The notes beneath the pieces were generated by a model. The model saw only the letters and a list, made by a program, of their open reading frames with translations, was not told the origin of the DNA and ran no database searches. From NCBI GenBank assembly GCA_001438145.1, contig LICD01000003.1, forward strand, positions 1-52,847: 52,847 nt of DNA. Direction: 5' to 3'. The position numbers were made by a program, and so were the translations under genes. Positions 41,960-50,642 of the stretch are shown here, one piece after another (the first letter of the stretch is position 1; every line of letters starts with the position of its first letter). Origin of the DNA: OM182 bacterium BACL3 MAG-120619-bin3. GTDB taxonomy: Bacteria > Pseudomonadota > Gammaproteobacteria > Pseudomonadales > Pseudohongiellaceae.

Positions 41960-42460
41960 ATGCAGGCAATTAGAATACTTTGCGTCGGCGGGACTATCGA
42001 TAAAGTCTATTTCGATGCGTTAAGCGAATATGAAGTTGGCGTCCCTTACGCGCTCGAAATGCTCGAAGAACTCAATCTTAACCTCGACTGCCGAGTCACC
42101 TCGCTCATGCGCAAAGACTCGCTAGAAATGGACGACGCCGACCGCGCGCTCGTGCGAGATGCGGCAGCGCAGACCGAAGAGGAGCTTATTGTTATTACCC
42201 ATGGCACCGATACCATGGTCGACACAGCCAATGCATTAAGCTCACTTTACAGCGAGAAAAGTTACACAAAGACTATTGTGCTGACTGGTGCGTTGACGCC
42301 AGCAATTTTCAAAAAATCGGACGCCATGTTTAATCTCGGTGCGGCTTTAACTGCCGTGCAAACGATGAAACCCGGCATCTATATCGCCATGAGTGGCCAA
42401 GTTTTCTCCTTCGACGCAGTGAAAAAAGACAGAGAAGGCCAACGCTTCGTCGCTGTCTAG
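41960..42460 (+). CDS. Single-domain asparaginase-like protein
   Basis: 166 residues that correspond only to the N-terminal domain of type I/II L-asparaginases (normally about 330). Both catalytic threonines are in place: T12 in VGGTIDK and T83-D84 in THGTDTM. The usual C-terminal domain, which completes the fold and tetramer, is absent and the stop is clean. AGAGGA precedes the ATG. Short stand-alone proteins of this kind recur in bacteria, so this is probably an intact gene rather than a truncated one. Activity on asparagine is unproven. It ends 30 bases before a convergent hydrolase stop. Confidence 0.85.
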   Translation: MQAIRILCVGGTIDKVYFDALSEYEVGVPYALEMLEELNLNLDCRVTSLMRKDSLEMDDADRALVRDAAAQTEEELIVITHGTDTMVDTANALSSLYSEKSYTKTIVLTGALTPAIFKKSDAMFNLGAALTAVQTMKPGIYIAMSGQVFSFDAVKKDREGQRFVAV

Positions 42461-42490
42461 ACGAGCGTGCATGTTCAATCGCTGCGAATA

Positions 42491-44521
42491 CTACTCGTCG
42501 AACAGTGCTGCGTTCTGTGCGGCAATATTCATATAATCGCGTTTAAACCCTGCGAGCAAATAACCTTCGGCAATCAGTTTATCCGTCGCCTTCTCATATT
42601 GCGTAAGGTAGTCATCAAAGTCTCGATACAGCTCATCGAGCGAGCGGCGCGCATCGCTCGACTGCGCTGCTGCCACCGCATTCGCAGGCAAAGGAATATA
42701 GCCACCCGATAGACGCGCCAGCGAAAGCGGCGCGCCTGTCGCCACAGCACGGAGGTTCCATGGGACGAAAGTCGCCAAGGGGACTTGGGTAAGCGGCGAC
42801 AACACCGTCGTTTCGGCCGAATCGTTATTGTCCAGATTAACAGCCGGTACCAACGGATTGTAATAACCCCTCGCGGTTTGCGGATGCGTATCGATTATTC
42901 GCTCGCTCGCCCAGCGCATACCGTAATCCGCGACACCCGGTTGGTATATCGCCGTCGGATGGTTAATCCCAGGTAATGGATTCCACGCGTCGTGGTTTAT
43001 TTCTTGACCGTTATGCGAGGCGACCAAACTGCCATCGGCGATACGCGGGTAGCGAGACGGCGGCGGCTCTGCACCCTCGGCAATCCACCTCACCATCGCC
43101 ACCATCAAAGACTCCGACAGCGGAGACCACCGGTTAGGATTGGGCGCCAGTTGCCCAGACGATGCCGGGCGCGGCAGACCGCTGCCTGAGCCATGCTGCG
43201 ACCCGCCCAAGGTATAGAATCTTACACCGCTTGGCAGCACAGCATCTTCGGTGCCTTCGGGATTAGTATGCGGAAGCGAGCCACCGCGCACCCAGTATTC
43301 ATTTGAGGTTTGGATGTGCATGATTTTCGGCTCTGTGCCGCTGGCGATCGACCTCTTTAATACGCCGTCGCTACGACCACTAAAAGGATCGACGCTTTCG
43401 CCATAGGTAAACGGAAAGTAGTCGTTAGGGTAGAGATGGTTGGAGTGCTGGCCGTTGGTTCTCGTCGGCATCGCAAAACGAATATTAAACATGCCGTAGC
43501 CCGCGCCGGCGATAACCGGTATCACCCCATCGAAAACACGCCTTCCCTCAAGATCGGCGTTAAAGCCCTCGTGAACAAATTGTCGCAGGAGTCGTCCGCT
43601 CTGAGAAATACCCCACGCTGCAGTATGGTTGATGCTAGGCAATGCAAGCTGCGTGAGCTGTGTATCGCTCTGGCCACCAAAACGAATCAACGAAACAAGG
43701 TCGCGAATCGCTGTCATTCCTGCGCCAGACAACACCGGGTCTTGCGCTTCATAGATAAGCTCATAAATGAGACCCGGCTCGAACCCTTCCTTAAGCATTA
43801 ACTCAACAAGCGGCTGATTAGCGTCTTTCTGCGGCGTTACCTGTAGCTCAAATTCATCGCGCGAAATAAGTTCTCGCGCATCGTGCTGATAAAGCCGCTT
43901 GGTTAGTCTTGCTCCAGCGAGACCTTCGCGAGTGGGCGTGTACGCCAAATGGCCGCTGCCCGCTATATTTTCGGTGAACGAGGGGCTTCCTACTGTCACC
44001 TCATAGCGCACATTCGCGGTTATCGCCGCACCGGCGTTCTTCACAATAGGTGAATGTAATCTTAGTCTTTCGGGGCCCGCGCTTATTTCGTTTATCCAGC
44101 CAGTAACGAGATAGGTGTAGCCTAATTTTGACAGTGGGTGATCGAGGCCAGCCTCGGGCGGAACTCGGCTACCGCCGCGATTATTTACATTGTAGTAAAG
44201 AACGTCGGTTGCAATGTTGGCAGAAGGAACAAGGAGTTTAAAATCTGCCGAATACTCAACCAGCCCCTTGGCATTTGTTGGTGCTAAGGCCAAGTCGACA
44301 ACGGCCGCGTTCGCTGCCTCGTTTGGGTCGAGCGTAAAGTGGACTACCCCGGTTATCGACTCATAGCTAAAGTTTACATCGGCAGTAGTAAGGGTATCGC
44401 GCGAAGCGACGTCGATAGACACGACCTCGGCAATCGAAGGTGCAGTAAAAAGGCTGCTGAGAGCGAGCCCGGCTAAAGCTAGCCTCAAACAATGCGTTGA
44501 CTTATCGCGGCGATATCCCAT
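42491..44521 (-). CDS. Secreted alpha/beta hydrolase-domain protein (Abhydrolase_10 type)
   Basis: 676 residues from ATG 44521, with GGGAGAG just upstream; a GTG one codon earlier is possible. Signal peptide 1-31. The N-terminal 200 residues are beta-rich. The hydrolase part has GISQSGRLLRQF (304-315) with Ser306 as likely nucleophile, a His in GGSQHGSGS, and conserved family stretches such as NNRGGSR and RWIAEGAEPPPSRYP. This large family is common in marine and sphingomonad bacteria next to oxidation pathways, and its substrates are unknown. It faces the asparaginase-like gene and follows the DMT transporter on the same strand by about 40 bases. Confidence 0.82.
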   Translation of the reverse strand: MGYRRDKSTHCLRLALAGLALSSLFTAPSIAEVVSIDVASRDTLTTADVNFSYESITGVVHFTLDPNEAANAAVVDLALAPTNAKGLVEYSADFKLLVPSANIATDVLYYNVNNRGGSRVPPEAGLDHPLSKLGYTYLVTGWINEISAGPERLRLHSPIVKNAGAAITANVRYEVTVGSPSFTENIAGSGHLAYTPTREGLAGARLTKRLYQHDARELISRDEFELQVTPQKDANQPLVELMLKEGFEPGLIYELIYEAQDPVLSGAGMTAIRDLVSLIRFGGQSDTQLTQLALPSINHTAAWGISQSGRLLRQFVHEGFNADLEGRRVFDGVIPVIAGAGYGMFNIRFAMPTRTNGQHSNHLYPNDYFPFTYGESVDPFSGRSDGVLKRSIASGTEPKIMHIQTSNEYWVRGGSLPHTNPEGTEDAVLPSGVRFYTLGGSQHGSGSGLPRPASSGQLAPNPNRWSPLSESLMVAMVRWIAEGAEPPPSRYPRIADGSLVASHNGQEINHDAWNPLPGINHPTAIYQPGVADYGMRWASERIIDTHPQTARGYYNPLVPAVNLDNNDSAETTVLSPLTQVPLATFVPWNLRAVATGAPLSLARLSGGYIPLPANAVAAAQSSDARRSLDELYRDFDDYLTQYEKATDKLIAEGYLLAGFKRDYMNIAAQNAALFDE

Positions 44522-44563
44522 CACTACTCTCCCTAGTAATTGTAGCTAGGGAGTTTTGTGTAT

Positions 44564-45547
44564 TTAACGTAAGGAGTCAACGGCAGCGGCAGCGTCTATT
44601 CGACGCTGCAATCGGCGTTGATAAAGCCAAGGAACAAGCGCGGTGAGAATCGAGCCGATGACCAATAGCACAGCGCCCGCGATGGAGAGCAACCCAAGCC
44701 TGTCACTAAAGGCATAGTCGGGTAGAAAGAAAACCGTCAGTTTAAGTGAGCCTATGGTAAAGAGCGGCGCCAGCGCTAGCACAGCACTCACTTTCGAGGC
44801 GTCCCAGCAGCTCATCGCCTCGGCGAAACACCCATACGCTATCACCGTATTGATACAGCAAAATGCCAAAAGCGAAAACTGCACAGGCGTCAGATCAAAC
44901 ACCAGTGAGGGAGACACCAGCGGTAGCAGCACGGCAATCGAGAAGGCGTAAATCACGCTCAATATCTGCACCGGCGTATAGCTTTTGAGAAGCTGCTTCT
45001 GCAGGAGCGCGTAGACAGTCCAAGTTATCGCCGCTGCCACCACAATCAGCACACCCACAGTCTGCTCATTCTCAAGGCTGTTTAGCTCAAAAAGTCGCTC
45101 ATTAAAGAACAACAAAAGCCCGCCTACGATGAGCAGCGTGCCCAATTTTTGTACGGCTAGAAACGGTTCTCGGTAAATCACCACGCCACCGAGGATGAGG
45201 AACAGCGTGCTCAATTGAATCACCGCCTCGCTCGTCTCGCCATTGACGAAATTAAGGCTGAAGGAAAAGAAAAAATAGTTTGCGCAGAGGCTGGCCGAGG
45301 CGAGAAGCAAAAACCATTTTGTCAGTGTTGGCGCAGACGTAAGCCTAGGAAGCTGATTGGTTGCAGCGAGCCATACCCAAAGCACAACGCCCGCAACGAG
45401 AAAGCGATACCAAACGATTGTCGTCGCATCCATGCCCGAAAGCACTTCTTTAAGCGCAACAGGCAGCATGCCCCACATCACCGCGGCGGTAAGCGACAAG
45501 AGAAAGCCTTTGAGGTTGCTTTGGGGAGCTGCGCCGGTGGATGACAT
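44564..45547 (-). CDS. Drug/metabolite transporter, EamA family
   Basis: 327 residues from ATG 45547, the start that removes a basic, low-hydrophobicity lead; in-frame starts at 45586 and 45616 are possible and none has a strong ribosome site. Ten hydrophobic segments arranged as two EamA repeats are visible, the first from GFLLSLTAAVMWGMLPVAL and the second from VAAAITWTVYALLQK. Such proteins export amino acids or other small metabolites. No substrate clue in the neighbourhood. Confidence 0.88.
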   Translation of the reverse strand: MSSTGAAPQSNLKGFLLSLTAAVMWGMLPVALKEVLSGMDATTIVWYRFLVAGVVLWVWLAATNQLPRLTSAPTLTKWFLLLASASLCANYFFFSFSLNFVNGETSEAVIQLSTLFLILGGVVIYREPFLAVQKLGTLLIVGGLLLFFNERLFELNSLENEQTVGVLIVVAAAITWTVYALLQKQLLKSYTPVQILSVIYAFSIAVLLPLVSPSLVFDLTPVQFSLLAFCCINTVIAYGCFAEAMSCWDASKVSAVLALAPLFTIGSLKLTVFFLPDYAFSDRLGLLSIAGAVLLVIGSILTALVPWLYQRRLQRRIDAAAAVDSLR

Positions 45548-45660
45548 GCTAGAAACACTCGGTAAAAAGGAGCGGCATCCTAGCATGAAAGTGCGACGGC
45601 GTAACCGGCAAGGCAATCGGAAAGAATGCCGCCGACTACCAGACAGAAACCAGCGGAGTG

Positions 45661-46212
45661 TTAACTTAGATGCAGCGCGCTAGAGAAGCGCGAGCTGAGA
45701 AACTCCATTTGATCGGCGAGCACATTGTGGTTAGACAAATACAGAAACTCGTATTGGTTGGGCACGAAAGGCACCGCCAGCAGCTCCATCCCTGCCTGCT
45801 CGGGAAGCCTATCTGCTTTGCGATTATTACATCGCCTGCAGGACGTCACGACATTCGTCCAAATATCGAGGCCACCTTTGGACAGCGGATGCACATGATC
45901 GCGGGAAAGCTCGTGATAGCCAAATGTTTTGCCACAATAGAGGCAGAGGTTGCAGTCACGTCGAAAGAGGAATTTGTTCTCAAGAGGAGGATCGGCGAAC
46001 ACGTCGTGAACTTTGCCGTCGCAGGCAACGATGCTAGGCAGCCTGAGCACCGACTGGATACCGCTGCGATTTAGCCCGCCGCGCATCTCGAAGACGGTGT
46101 CGCCTAGTGACCAGATAACCTGCTCTTTGACAAGCAGCGTCGCGGTCTCTTCGCGCGTAAGCCAACTCACCGGAATACCCGCTTTGTTCAATCTGAGAAT
46201 CTTCGCATTCAC
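45661..46212 (-). CDS. HNH endonuclease family protein
   Basis: 183 residues. The zinc-binding HNH core is complete: C90 and C93 (CLYC), the active-site RDHVHP (104-109), N120 in WTNVVTSC, and C125, C128 and N129 in CRRCNN. The N-terminal 80 residues (SWLTREETATLLVKEQVIWSLG) follow a conserved stand-alone HNH family that is widespread in bacteria and not tied to a phage or restriction system. The start is GTG 46212. No methylase or toxin partner lies beside it, so a housekeeping or repair role is more likely than defence. Confidence 0.88.
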   Translation of the reverse strand: MNAKILRLNKAGIPVSWLTREETATLLVKEQVIWSLGDTVFEMRGGLNRSGIQSVLRLPSIVACDGKVHDVFADPPLENKFLFRRDCNLCLYCGKTFGYHELSRDHVHPLSKGGLDIWTNVVTSCRRCNNRKADRLPEQAGMELLAVPFVPNQYEFLYLSNHNVLADQMEFLSSRFSSALHLS

Positions 46213-46338
46213 ACCGAATCACTCGCCTCCAAGGACATTGATCGATCACGCTCGTTTCTTTACTGACTGATGCTTCTTACCCTTTCTACTTTAATCTAAG
46301 TCTACACCGGTAGGGGCAATACTACACGCTGCTCTCAA

Positions 46339-46389
46339 TCTTCTACTCTGTCTTATACTCTATCTTCTACTGTCTTCTCTTTCTCTTTA
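46339..46389. repeat. Polypyrimidine tract with imperfect 12-bp periodicity
   Basis: About 50 bases that are almost all C and T, built from related units TCTTCTACTCTG, TCTTATACTCTA, TCTTCTACTG and TCTTCTCTTTC. It lies in the 224-base gap upstream of the HNH gene and downstream of the membrane-protein gene at 46437. On the HNH sense strand it is a purine run. Confidence 0.6.
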
Positions 46390-46436
46390 TCGGGTATCGG
46401 CAGGCGGGGGTTCTGCTCCAGTGCAGACAGGCTCCG

Positions 46437-47057
46437 CTAACCGCGAAGCGCGGCGGCTTCTAGCTTGCGCTGGCGCCTGCGTTCGGGCCCGCCGCTAGTG
46501 AGCCAGTAGAGTCCGTGAATGCCAATTAGCATAAGCGCGAATAGCGGCAGCGTGCCATAGTCGGCGCCGCCAACCTGAAAATAGAACACCGCATTATAGT
46601 CGCGATTCTCGGTTGGATGGCGCGCGGTGACGACACCTATATAGGCACCTTTCTCTTCGAATGTGTATTCCGTGCTGTAATAGCCGCCGTCTTCGATCCG
46701 CGGCTCTTCATAGAATACCGTGAGCGCGTCGAGGTCTTCTATCGCTTCGATATCTGACCACGCTGCAAAGCGGCCGAGCTTATCAACGTCTTTAATAATG
46801 CGCAGATCGATTAGCATGTCGGGCAGCAGCTCATGGAGGTATTCCATAACGAACACAGAACGTGCGACATCGGGGATGTCCTCGCAGTGCTCTTCGGCCT
46901 CGCTCTGTTCAGGCTGGAAAACCGTGAAATGAGCTTGCAAAAAATTGATGCTAATAAGACACACGTCGTCTTCGAATGCGACGCCGCCATGACCAAACGC
47001 CGGTGCAGAGGTAAGAAGCAGCGCAGCGCTGAGGAATACTGGAAGGAGTCGGTTCAT
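46437..47057 (-). CDS. Exported protein with C-terminal membrane anchor, unknown
   Basis: 206 residues from ATG 47057 (the in-frame TTG at 47069 is less likely). A signal peptide (1-22, ending AFG) is followed by HGG and a two-cysteine acidic domain (C33, C58). A Tyr/Glu-rich region then shows beta-strand character (YYSTEYTFEEKGAYIGVV), and a single membrane helix (about 172-188) ends with a very basic tail (RRRQRK). This gives an outward domain with a cytoplasmic stop-transfer tail. The GHGG after cleavage and the acidic residues could bind metal, but that is speculation. No family recognised. Confidence 0.7.
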   Translation of the reverse strand: MNRLLPVFLSAALLLTSAPAFGHGGVAFEDDVCLISINFLQAHFTVFQPEQSEAEEHCEDIPDVARSVFVMEYLHELLPDMLIDLRIIKDVDKLGRFAAWSDIEAIEDLDALTVFYEEPRIEDGGYYSTEYTFEEKGAYIGVVTARHPTENRDYNAVFYFQVGGADYGTLPLFALMLIGIHGLYWLTSGGPERRRQRKLEAAALRG

Positions 47058-47119
47058 TCTCTGTCTCAATTTATCAGTGTGATTATGCAGTAGTTCAACC
47101 GGCTAGCTACCGGCTTCAC

Positions 47120-47821
47120 CTACCAGGCGATGGTCGAGCCATCGTAGTTGTAAAATTGACCTGTGTTGGCGCCGCTCAGGCCATCGATTACGTTAAGCAT
47201 CCCGCTGACACTCTCGGGCGCATCGATGTTGCCATTAGGCCCGCCCATATCGGTGCGGACCCAGCCCGGATGCAGCGTCGTGACGGCGATGCCCTCGGGC
47301 GCAAGGTCTATTGCGAGGGTTTTTACAACCGAATTGAGCGCCGTCTTCGAGCTGCGGTAGATGGTTGAGCCACCGCGGCCATTGTCTTCGATCGAGCCCA
47401 TCTTCGAGCTGATATACACCAGCTTCTTGCCACTACCCTTACGCACATTTTCGATAAGCAGTTGTGTTAGCAGCATCGGAGCAACCGCATTCGTATAGAG
47501 AACCTCGGCCATTGCAGGTCCTTCGACGTGACCAAAATTGGCGTCGCGTGGCCCATAGACTCCCGCATTGTTGATAAACACGTCGATTGGCTCGTCGTTG
47601 AGCAGGTCGACAGCCTCGCGCATCGACGCCTCATCAGTCACATTCATCTCAACGAGCGAGAGCTGGCCGCTGTGCTTTAGTGTTAGCGCAGTGAGGTCAG
47701 TCGCCGTCGCGATGTCGCGGCAGGTAGCAATTACCCGTTGCCCGCGCGCGAGCAGCTGCCGTACAAACTCAAGGCCGAGGCCACGATTACAGCCAGTGAT
47801 GAAATAGGTAGACGTTGACAT
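47120..47821 (-). CDS. Short-chain dehydrogenase/reductase
   Basis: 233 residues of the classical SDR fold. The NAD(P) motif is TGCNRGLG (9-16), followed by NNAGVYG, a catalytic Ser in VYISSKMGS and the Y-x-x-x-K site in YRSSK. The GCNRGLGLEFV start and small size fit the C-factor (CsgA)-like or sniffer-type carbonyl reductases. GGAG lies upstream of the ATG. Substrate unknown, and no obvious operon partner. Confidence 0.88.
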   Translation of the reverse strand: MSTSTYFITGCNRGLGLEFVRQLLARGQRVIATCRDIATATDLTALTLKHSGQLSLVEMNVTDEASMREAVDLLNDEPIDVFINNAGVYGPRDANFGHVEGPAMAEVLYTNAVAPMLLTQLLIENVRKGSGKKLVYISSKMGSIEDNGRGGSTIYRSSKTALNSVVKTLAIDLAPEGIAVTTLHPGWVRTDMGGPNGNIDAPESVSGMLNVIDGLSGANTGQFYNYDGSTIAW

Positions 47822-48041
47822 AGCGGACTCCGAGCGGGTGAAGGACTAGGGGCAATCTCTGATCAGCATGACCGGTTCTCTCTGTTATGAGTCGAAGCCC
47901 GAGCTGTTATACTTTTGTAATTATACCTCAGGCGATCTTAAAACTGTGGCTGAAGTAGCTCGTTCTTCGCTTATTGCTAGTCGCTTATTGTGAAGTCGGC
48001 TAGCGCCTGAGAATACGAATCAAAGAGAGACTACGACCATC

Positions 48042-50555
48042 ATGACGACACACAACCTCACGCTCAGCCTCATTACCGCCGCGCTCGGCGCGCCCTTTTT
48101 ATTGGCGGGCAGTGCCCATGGGCAGAATGCGGCGACCCAGCAAAATGTCGAAGAAATAGTCGTGATAGGTGTTGTGCCGGGTGGCGCGGGCATCGACCGA
48201 AATAAAATTCCCTATCCCGTGCAGACCGCAGATGCGGCAGCAATACAGCAGGCCGACAGCGCCAGCCTAGCGGACTTTCTCCGCCGCGGCTTCGGCAGCG
48301 TCACGCTTAACGACGCGCAGAATAATCCGCTGCAGCCAGATCTTCAGTACCGCGGTTTCACCGCCTCCCCATTGCTCGGCCTTGCACAGGGCTTGAGCGT
48401 CTATCAGAACGGCGCCCGCATCAACGAGCCGCTCGGCGACTCGGTCAATTGGGATCTCATGCCGCAATCGGCTATCGCCGGCGTAACGCTAACCGGCGGT
48501 ACAAATCCCCTCTTCGGACTCAACAGCCTCGGCGGGTCACTCGGTATTCGCATGAAAAACGGCTTCGAATTCGAAGGCTCTCAGCTCGGCGTGCGCACCG
48601 GCTCGTTCGGACGCACAACCGCATTCCTCGAGACCGGCGGCAATAACTACGACGGCACCGAAGGCTTTGCCTATTACCTTAATGTCGAATCGTTCGACGA
48701 AGACGGCTGGCGCGACCAATCCGCTTCAGAGGCGCTTAACGCCTACGCGAGCGTTGGCTGGCGCGGCGAGCGCGGATCGATTAATGCCGATCTGCAGCGC
48801 GGCGACTCGAATCTTCGCGGCAACGGCGCGGCGCCAGTTGAGCTTCTTGCTCTGAATCGCGCCGCAATTTTTACGGCGCCCGACATCACCGAAAACGATC
48901 TACTGATGGCGGCGCTCGACTTCGCGTTTGAGCTCACGCCCACGCAAACTCTCAGCGGCAACCTGTACAATCGCCGCAACACAACTGATGCTTTTAACGG
49001 CGACGGCTCCGAGTTCGGCGTGTGCAACTTCGGCGGTAGGCCAACGCTTATCGAGGCGCTCGAAGACGACGACCTCGAAGAGATTGGGCTCGACGACGAC
49101 GATCTCTGTGACAATCAGTTCGCCAGCGCCGATGCGTTAGAGGACTATCTCAATACCCTAGGTTCTGACGACGAGTTTAATCTCGAAGACTTCACCGACG
49201 ACCTCTCGGGAACCGGAAGGCTCAGCGACGAGGCTATCAACAATATTAGCCGACGCACGCAGCGCAGCCGCGGCATAGACCTGCAGTGGAGCAATACCTC
49301 ACCGGTAGCAGGTTTCGACAACCAGCTCATCGTCGGCGGCGCCTATTTCCGCGGTCTGTCTACTTTCGACTCAGTGCTCGAGCTGTCCGATCTAGACCCC
49401 ATCACGCGCGTAACCACCGGACTCGGCACGGGCACATTTGTCGATGCCGAGGCTACGTCTGTCACAACGGCGACACGATCAACCAGCCTGTATTTCACTA
49501 ACACAACTCAGTTAACCGACTCGCTCGCGCTCACCCTCTCCGCGCGTGCCAACGACACCGACGTCAGGCTGCAAGATATCAGCGGAGTGCGGCCCGAACT
49601 CAACGGCGAACATCGCTTTCTGCGCGTCAACCCTGCCGCCGGTCTTACTTGGCAGGCCAATGAAGCTACGATGCTCTACGCGTCTTATAGCGAATCTTCG
49701 CGCGCGCCAACGCCTATCGAACTCGCCTGCAATGAGGGTGTTTTCGAGGTTGCCCAGCGCTTCGCTCTCGAGCGGGGCGACGACCCAGACGACATCGACT
49801 TCGAATGCCGCCTGCCCAACGCCTTCCTCGCCGACCCGCCACTAGAACAGGTCGTCGCTAAGAATATCGAACTTGGCGCACGCGGCACTCTCGTGCTGCC
49901 CCTAGCGGCCCTCGGCGCTCTGCAATACGAGGTCGGCTTATTCAACACAACAAACCGCGACGACATTCTCTTCCAGACCACTGGCCGCTCGACCGGACTC
50001 TTCGCCAATGTCGATAAGACTCGACGCCGAGGTGTCGAGGGCAAAGTGCTAGGCAGCGCAGGCGCGCTGAGTTGGATGATTGCCTACAGCCATATTGAGG
50101 CAACGTTCGAAGCCGACTTTAACGCACTCAGTCCGAATCACGACTTCGCCGACGGTGAGGGTGAAATTGCGATTTCAAAAGGCGATAGCATACCCGGCAT
50201 TCCAGAACAGCAATTCAAACTTGTCGCTGACTACGCGCTCACCCCGCGCTGGCAGTTGGGGCTGGACATGCTCGCCAACAGCGGCCAAACCTTGAGAGGT
50301 GACGAATCAAACCAACTCGCACCCACCGCTGGCTATGCGATACTCAACCTGCGTACACGCTATGCCTACAGCGATCGGTTCGAGGTCTACGCCCGCGTAG
50401 ATAATCTCTTGGACAGGGATTATGAGACGTTTGGTTTGCTAGGGGAGGAACCGGGCGAGGTCGACGTGCCGCTGATATCCGAGATGACCATTCCGCGGTT
50501 TTTGGGTGCGGGTCAGCCGCGCGCTGCGTTTGTTGGACTCAGGGTTAGGTTCTAG
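48042..50555 (+). CDS. TonB-dependent outer-membrane receptor
   Basis: 837 residues with a signal peptide (1-28), a TonB box near EEIVVIGVV (37-45), a plug domain (about 55-170: DLQYRGFTASPLLG and GGTNPLFGLNSLGG) and a 22-strand-type barrel. The barrel ends in YARVDNLLDRDYETFG and a C-terminal Phe (GLRVRF). The plug resembles that of FecA-like and other siderophore receptors. Two extracellular loops are unusually acidic: residues about 340-390 (EDDDLEEIG, DDDDLCDN, and others) and a second with GDDPDDIDFEC, each carrying cysteines. These could bind metal or a basic ligand. The cargo is unknown. Confidence 0.92.
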   Translation: MTTHNLTLSLITAALGAPFLLAGSAHGQNAATQQNVEEIVVIGVVPGGAGIDRNKIPYPVQTADAAAIQQADSASLADFLRRGFGSVTLNDAQNNPLQPDLQYRGFTASPLLGLAQGLSVYQNGARINEPLGDSVNWDLMPQSAIAGVTLTGGTNPLFGLNSLGGSLGIRMKNGFEFEGSQLGVRTGSFGRTTAFLETGGNNYDGTEGFAYYLNVESFDEDGWRDQSASEALNAYASVGWRGERGSINADLQRGDSNLRGNGAAPVELLALNRAAIFTAPDITENDLLMAALDFAFELTPTQTLSGNLYNRRNTTDAFNGDGSEFGVCNFGGRPTLIEALEDDDLEEIGLDDDDLCDNQFASADALEDYLNTLGSDDEFNLEDFTDDLSGTGRLSDEAINNISRRTQRSRGIDLQWSNTSPVAGFDNQLIVGGAYFRGLSTFDSVLELSDLDPITRVTTGLGTGTFVDAEATSVTTATRSTSLYFTNTTQLTDSLALTLSARANDTDVRLQDISGVRPELNGEHRFLRVNPAAGLTWQANEATMLYASYSESSRAPTPIELACNEGVFEVAQRFALERGDDPDDIDFECRLPNAFLADPPLEQVVAKNIELGARGTLVLPLAALGALQYEVGLFNTTNRDDILFQTTGRSTGLFANVDKTRRRGVEGKVLGSAGALSWMIAYSHIEATFEADFNALSPNHDFADGEGEIAISKGDSIPGIPEQQFKLVADYALTPRWQLGLDMLANSGQTLRGDESNQLAPTAGYAILNLRTRYAYSDRFEVYARVDNLLDRDYETFGLLGEEPGEVDVPLISEMTIPRFLGAGQPRAAFVGLRVRF

Positions 50556-50582
50556 CCGATTTCTCTGCCACGCTCTTCCATG

Positions 50583-50615
50583 CTCTCCTGCTGGCTGCTA
50601 CTGCGCCCAGGAGAG
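50583..50615. terminator. Hairpin between TonB receptor and glycerophosphodiesterase genes
   Basis: CTCTCCTG (50583-50590) pairs with CAGGAGAG (50608-50615) around a 17-base loop, in the 87-base gap between two convergent genes. No T-run follows, so the terminator role is only likely by position. Confidence 0.4.
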
Positions 50616-50642
50616 AGCACAGATTAGTGACCCAGTTTGCGC

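Noticed and set aside
45661-46212. HNH gene as part of a restriction or anti-phage system
   Set aside because: Neighbours are a transporter and an exported membrane protein; no methylase, helicase or toxin is present, and the family is a common stand-alone one.
47822-48041. Cobalamin riboswitch or iron box upstream of the TonB receptor
   Set aside because: No B12-box or Fur-like palindrome could be found; only a short direct repeat TCGCTTATTG is visible.
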